A DNA stretch of 42,424 nucleotides. Origin: an uncultured Oscillospiraceae bacterium. GTDB taxonomy: Bacteria > Bacillota > Clostridia > Oscillospirales > Oscillospiraceae. Every line of letters begins with the position of its first letter. The stretch's first letter is position 1. The stretch spans positions 1 through 42,424 of the forward strand of contig CANROF010000017.1 in NCBI GenBank assembly GCA_947632155.1. Direction: 5' to 3'. The notes under the pieces were generated by a model. That model was given only the letters and a program-made list of their open reading frames with translations, ran no database searches and was not told the DNA's origin. This document shows positions 40,567 through 42,424 of this stretch, piece after piece. Position numbers and translations under genes: made by a program.

Positions 40567-40872
40567 TTACCTGCCCTCCTGCATCTCACGGAGTGTGCGG
40601 CCAATCTCAGAGAGCGACTGTTGTACGCCGTCGAGGTTCACCGCGTTGAGCTTACCCATGTTGCAGAGCACCGCGAGCTGGTTGACGTTGTTGCCTATCC
40701 TGCGCAGCTCCGTCAGCACATCCTTGAGCCCGTCCATAACCACCACCTGCTGACCGAGACAGCGCTGAGTGACGTAGTCGCTCTGAGAGAGGTGAGCCTT
40801 CTTCGCGTTGGCTCGAATGATGTCCAGCTCAAGCTTGGAGATACGGATGCTGAGCGTTTTGTCCTTTTTCAT
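40567..40872 (-). CDS. mobC: MobC-type relaxosome accessory protein
   Basis: A 101-residue protein. The N-terminal ribbon-helix-helix (K-T-L-S-I-R-I-S-K-L-E-L-D-I-I-R) binds DNA, and the C-terminal part has the MobC signature L-T-E-L-R-R-I-G-N-N-V-N-Q-L. It normally loads the relaxase at oriT. GGAGGTG lies before the ATG. It is complete although the relaxase behind it is broken. Confidence 0.88.
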   Translation of the reverse strand: MKKDKTLSIRISKLELDIIRANAKKAHLSQSDYVTQRCLGQQVVVMDGLKDVLTELRRIGNNVNQLAVLCNMGKLNAVNLDGVQQSLSEIGRTLREMQEGR

Positions 40873-41122
40873 TTTTCACCTCCGTCATAGTGGGTGCGGG
40901 CTACTGCCCGCAAATGCGTTTGGCGGGACGCCGGGCAGGGCCCGGTGTACAGACAAACGCGATGCTTGCCTTCGTCGTCGCGGAAGTCGCTTAACCTCGG
41001 GGCCGCGCAAGCGTGGCCCCTCAGGCGCTGACTTCGCTCCTTCTCCCCCCACACGTCCACGGACGTGCGGGGCCCCGTTTGGGCGACACTGGCGCTGTGT
41101 TGGCTCTCATTACAGAGTAGTG
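40873..41122. other. Candidate origin of transfer region (no convincing gene)
   Basis: The 250-bp gap upstream of mobC holds two hairpins: TGCGGGC-TACT-GCCCGCA (40895-40912), followed by AATGCGTT, and CACGTCC-ACG-GGACGTG around 41048-41064 extended by CCCC/GGGG after one mismatch. Position directly before mobC and the presence of small GC hairpins fit an oriT. The nick site cannot be given. An 85-codon frame on the minus strand here has no protein-like features. Confidence 0.4.
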
Positions 41123-42196
41123 TCACGATGCCACCTCCAGGAGTCCATGGGCACCTGCGGCGGCGTGCGCGGTGACAGGGTCGATAGTGCCGATGCTTCC
41201 GGGGGCGGCGGTATCGTCACTATCGGCACTGGTGAGCTCGATGATCCGCTTGCCGTTGCTCCGGCGGAAGACAGCTTCGATGCCCGCTTTCCTTAGAGCC
41301 GCGGCACTTTGCAGGAGCTTCCGAGATAGCGTACGGGCGCTGATGTTCTCCATGCTGGCAGGGTCGATGTTGTTCACGAGCTGCGTGGGAGTGCCGATAA
41401 AATTTCCGTGGGCCTTCACGAACGCAGAGAGCAGGGAGATGAGGTTGTCAGATTTGTTGACCGGGAGGAGCGTTTCCTCCACGTCCCAGACATTGCACTC
41501 GCTACGAACAAGAGACATCTCCCGGTACTCGATGTCCCGTCCGATGCAGTAGAGTGTAGCCCGCCCGCTACCTCGCCCGTCCTCCACCAGCGTGAAGCTG
41601 GAGTCCACCGCGCCGCTGATGGCGGTGGTCCCGGAAATCCGCTTGAACACATTGTCGTCGGCGTTCTCCTTTCGCAGATGATGAATGAGCAGGATGGCGA
41701 AACTGTGGGCGTCGGCGATCTTCTTCAGCGCCGACAGGTCGGAGTAGTCGTTGGCGTAGGTGTTGTCCCGCTTGGCGCTGCGGACCATCTGGAGCGTGTC
41801 GATGATGATTAGCGACGTGTCCGGGTGTTCGGTGAGGAACGTCTCCAACTGTCCCTCCAGTCCCGCGCCCACGACACGGCTCTCTGTGCAGAAGTGGACG
41901 TTGGCGGGGGCGTCCTCCGTGATCTCGAAGAGCCGGTTCTGGATTCGCAGAGTGGAATCCTCAAGACAGAGGTACAGCGTCGTGCCTTGGCGAACAGACA
42001 TCCCCCACACCGGCTCCGCTTTCGCCACCGTTACGGCAAGCCACAGGGCCAACCAGGACTTCCCCACCTTCGGCGCGCCCGCCAGGATTTGCAGGCCCTG
42101 GGACAGCAGCGAGTCCAGGATGAAGTTGGGCGGACGTATGGGTTCGTTCATCAGTTCCTCACCGGTGACGGTCTTCAATCTTTCAGTGTTCTTCAT
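41123..42196 (-). CDS. RepA/DnaB-like AAA ATPase of a mobile element
   Basis: A 357-residue protein with a RecA-type fold: Walker A A-G-A-P-K-V-G-K-S (residues 39-47), Walker B S-L-I-I-I-D-T-L-Q and L-L-I-H-H-L-R-K, as in RepA-like plasmid helicases and AAA_25 proteins. The C-terminal 130 residues look like a winged-helix region. It is the likely replication or helicase factor of the element carrying mobC. CGAGGAGGG lies before the ATG. Confidence 0.85.
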   Translation of the reverse strand: MKNTERLKTVTGEELMNEPIRPPNFILDSLLSQGLQILAGAPKVGKSWLALWLAVTVAKAEPVWGMSVRQGTTLYLCLEDSTLRIQNRLFEITEDAPANVHFCTESRVVGAGLEGQLETFLTEHPDTSLIIIDTLQMVRSAKRDNTYANDYSDLSALKKIADAHSFAILLIHHLRKENADDNVFKRISGTTAISGAVDSSFTLVEDGRGSGRATLYCIGRDIEYREMSLVRSECNVWDVEETLLPVNKSDNLISLLSAFVKAHGNFIGTPTQLVNNIDPASMENISARTLSRKLLQSAAALRKAGIEAVFRRSNGKRIIELTSADSDDTAAPGSIGTIDPVTAHAAAGAHGLLEVAS

Positions 42197-42250
42197 TTTT
42201 TACCCTCCTCGTTAATTTATTTTATAAACTCATTCACTACCATATAGCAA

Positions 42251-42424
42251 CTACATGCCCATGGTCATCGACGGCCCCGCCATGCGCTTACTCTCCGTCT
42301 CTCGCTCCGCCAGCTTGCGCCGGTGGGTGAGCAGGAGATCGGAGGTCAGCTCAAAAAGGTCGTCCTCGCCGGACTTGAACACGGCGACGGTGTATTTGCG
42401 CGGCCCGTACTCCGCGCAGATCTT
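42251..42424 (-). CDS. C-terminal end of an unknown mobile-element protein (partial)
   Basis: The minus-strand frame enters from the window edge and ends at TAG (42251-42253). It encodes 57 residues, starting K-I-C-A-E-Y-G-P-R-K-Y-T-V-A-V-F and ending M-T-M-G-M. The charged middle (L-T-H-R-R-K-L-A-E-R-E) and the 54-nt gap to the RepA-like gene suggest an upstream gene of the same operon. Not recognised further. Confidence 0.6.
   Translation of the reverse strand, partial: KICAEYGPRKYTVAVFKSGEDDLFELTSDLLLTHRRKLAERETESKRMAGPSMTMGM

Noticed and set aside
40869-41126. 85-codon minus-strand frame
   Set aside because: It overlaps the GC hairpins before mobC, has odd composition and no clear start site; treated as a non-coding transfer region.

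Overview
The window looks like a chromosomal segment of a GC-rich, spore-forming gut Firmicute, most like an Oscillospiraceae/Ruminococcaceae member. The basis is Gram-positive Shine-Dalgarno sites, sigma-A type promoters, Clostridia-like lipoproteins and ABC permeases, and a protein carrying a SpoVT-type domain. No species can be named from the sequence alone.

Region 1 (1-1020) is the end of an rRNA operon: 3' end of 23S, 5S, tRNA-Asn(GTT), a tRNA with anticodon CAT and tRNA-Trp(CCA), closed by a strong hairpin. Before the CAT tRNA lie two tandem 112-bp units. Each begins with the 5' part of that same tRNA, interrupted in the D-loop by a 57-nt two-hairpin element. The same type of short element recurs near 32.7 and 34.2 kb inside larger palindromic repeats.

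Region 2 (1020-9918) has a GNAT acetyltransferase and then a minus-strand operon read from about 9970: ABC exporter-type ATPase/permease, GH95, SGNH esterase, serine beta-lactamase-like hydrolase, GH43. Region 3 (10433-32614) is the divergent plus-strand arm. It holds an AraC regulator, a giant membrane-anchored solute-binding protein, two permeases, an NHL/TPR membrane protein, a YIP1-like protein, a DUF5696-like lipoprotein, a second permease pair, and a second solute-binding lipoprotein. After these come GH105, GH28, CE8 pectin methylesterase, GH28, GH43 and GH28. Together this is a pectin / pectic side-chain utilisation locus. The binding proteins and permeases would import methylated and acetylated oligogalacturonides, and the enzymes, none of which has a visible signal peptide, would finish the degradation in the cytoplasm. 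No importer ATPase is encoded, so a shared MsmX/UgpC-type ATPase elsewhere is likely.

Region 4 (32.6-38.1 kb) holds small housekeeping or unknown genes (a PLMP/RRXRR-like small protein, a YcxB-like protein, YbaK, a stand-alone acyltransferase-like protein). They are separated by long structured repeats (about 203 or 268 bp) whose stems covary between copies. At 35945-38095 is a large serine recombinase fused at its C terminus to most of SpoVT, an unusual architecture. Region 5 (38.1-42.4 kb) looks like a degraded mobile element: DUF4143-type AAA ATPase behind tandem hairpins, a small protein, a truncated relaxase joined out of frame to another gene fragment, MobC, a possible oriT, a RepA-like ATPase and the end of one more gene.

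The strongest candidates for undescribed biology are the recombinase-SpoVT fusion, the tRNA-fragment array carrying a mobile hairpin element, and the covarying nested repeat family.
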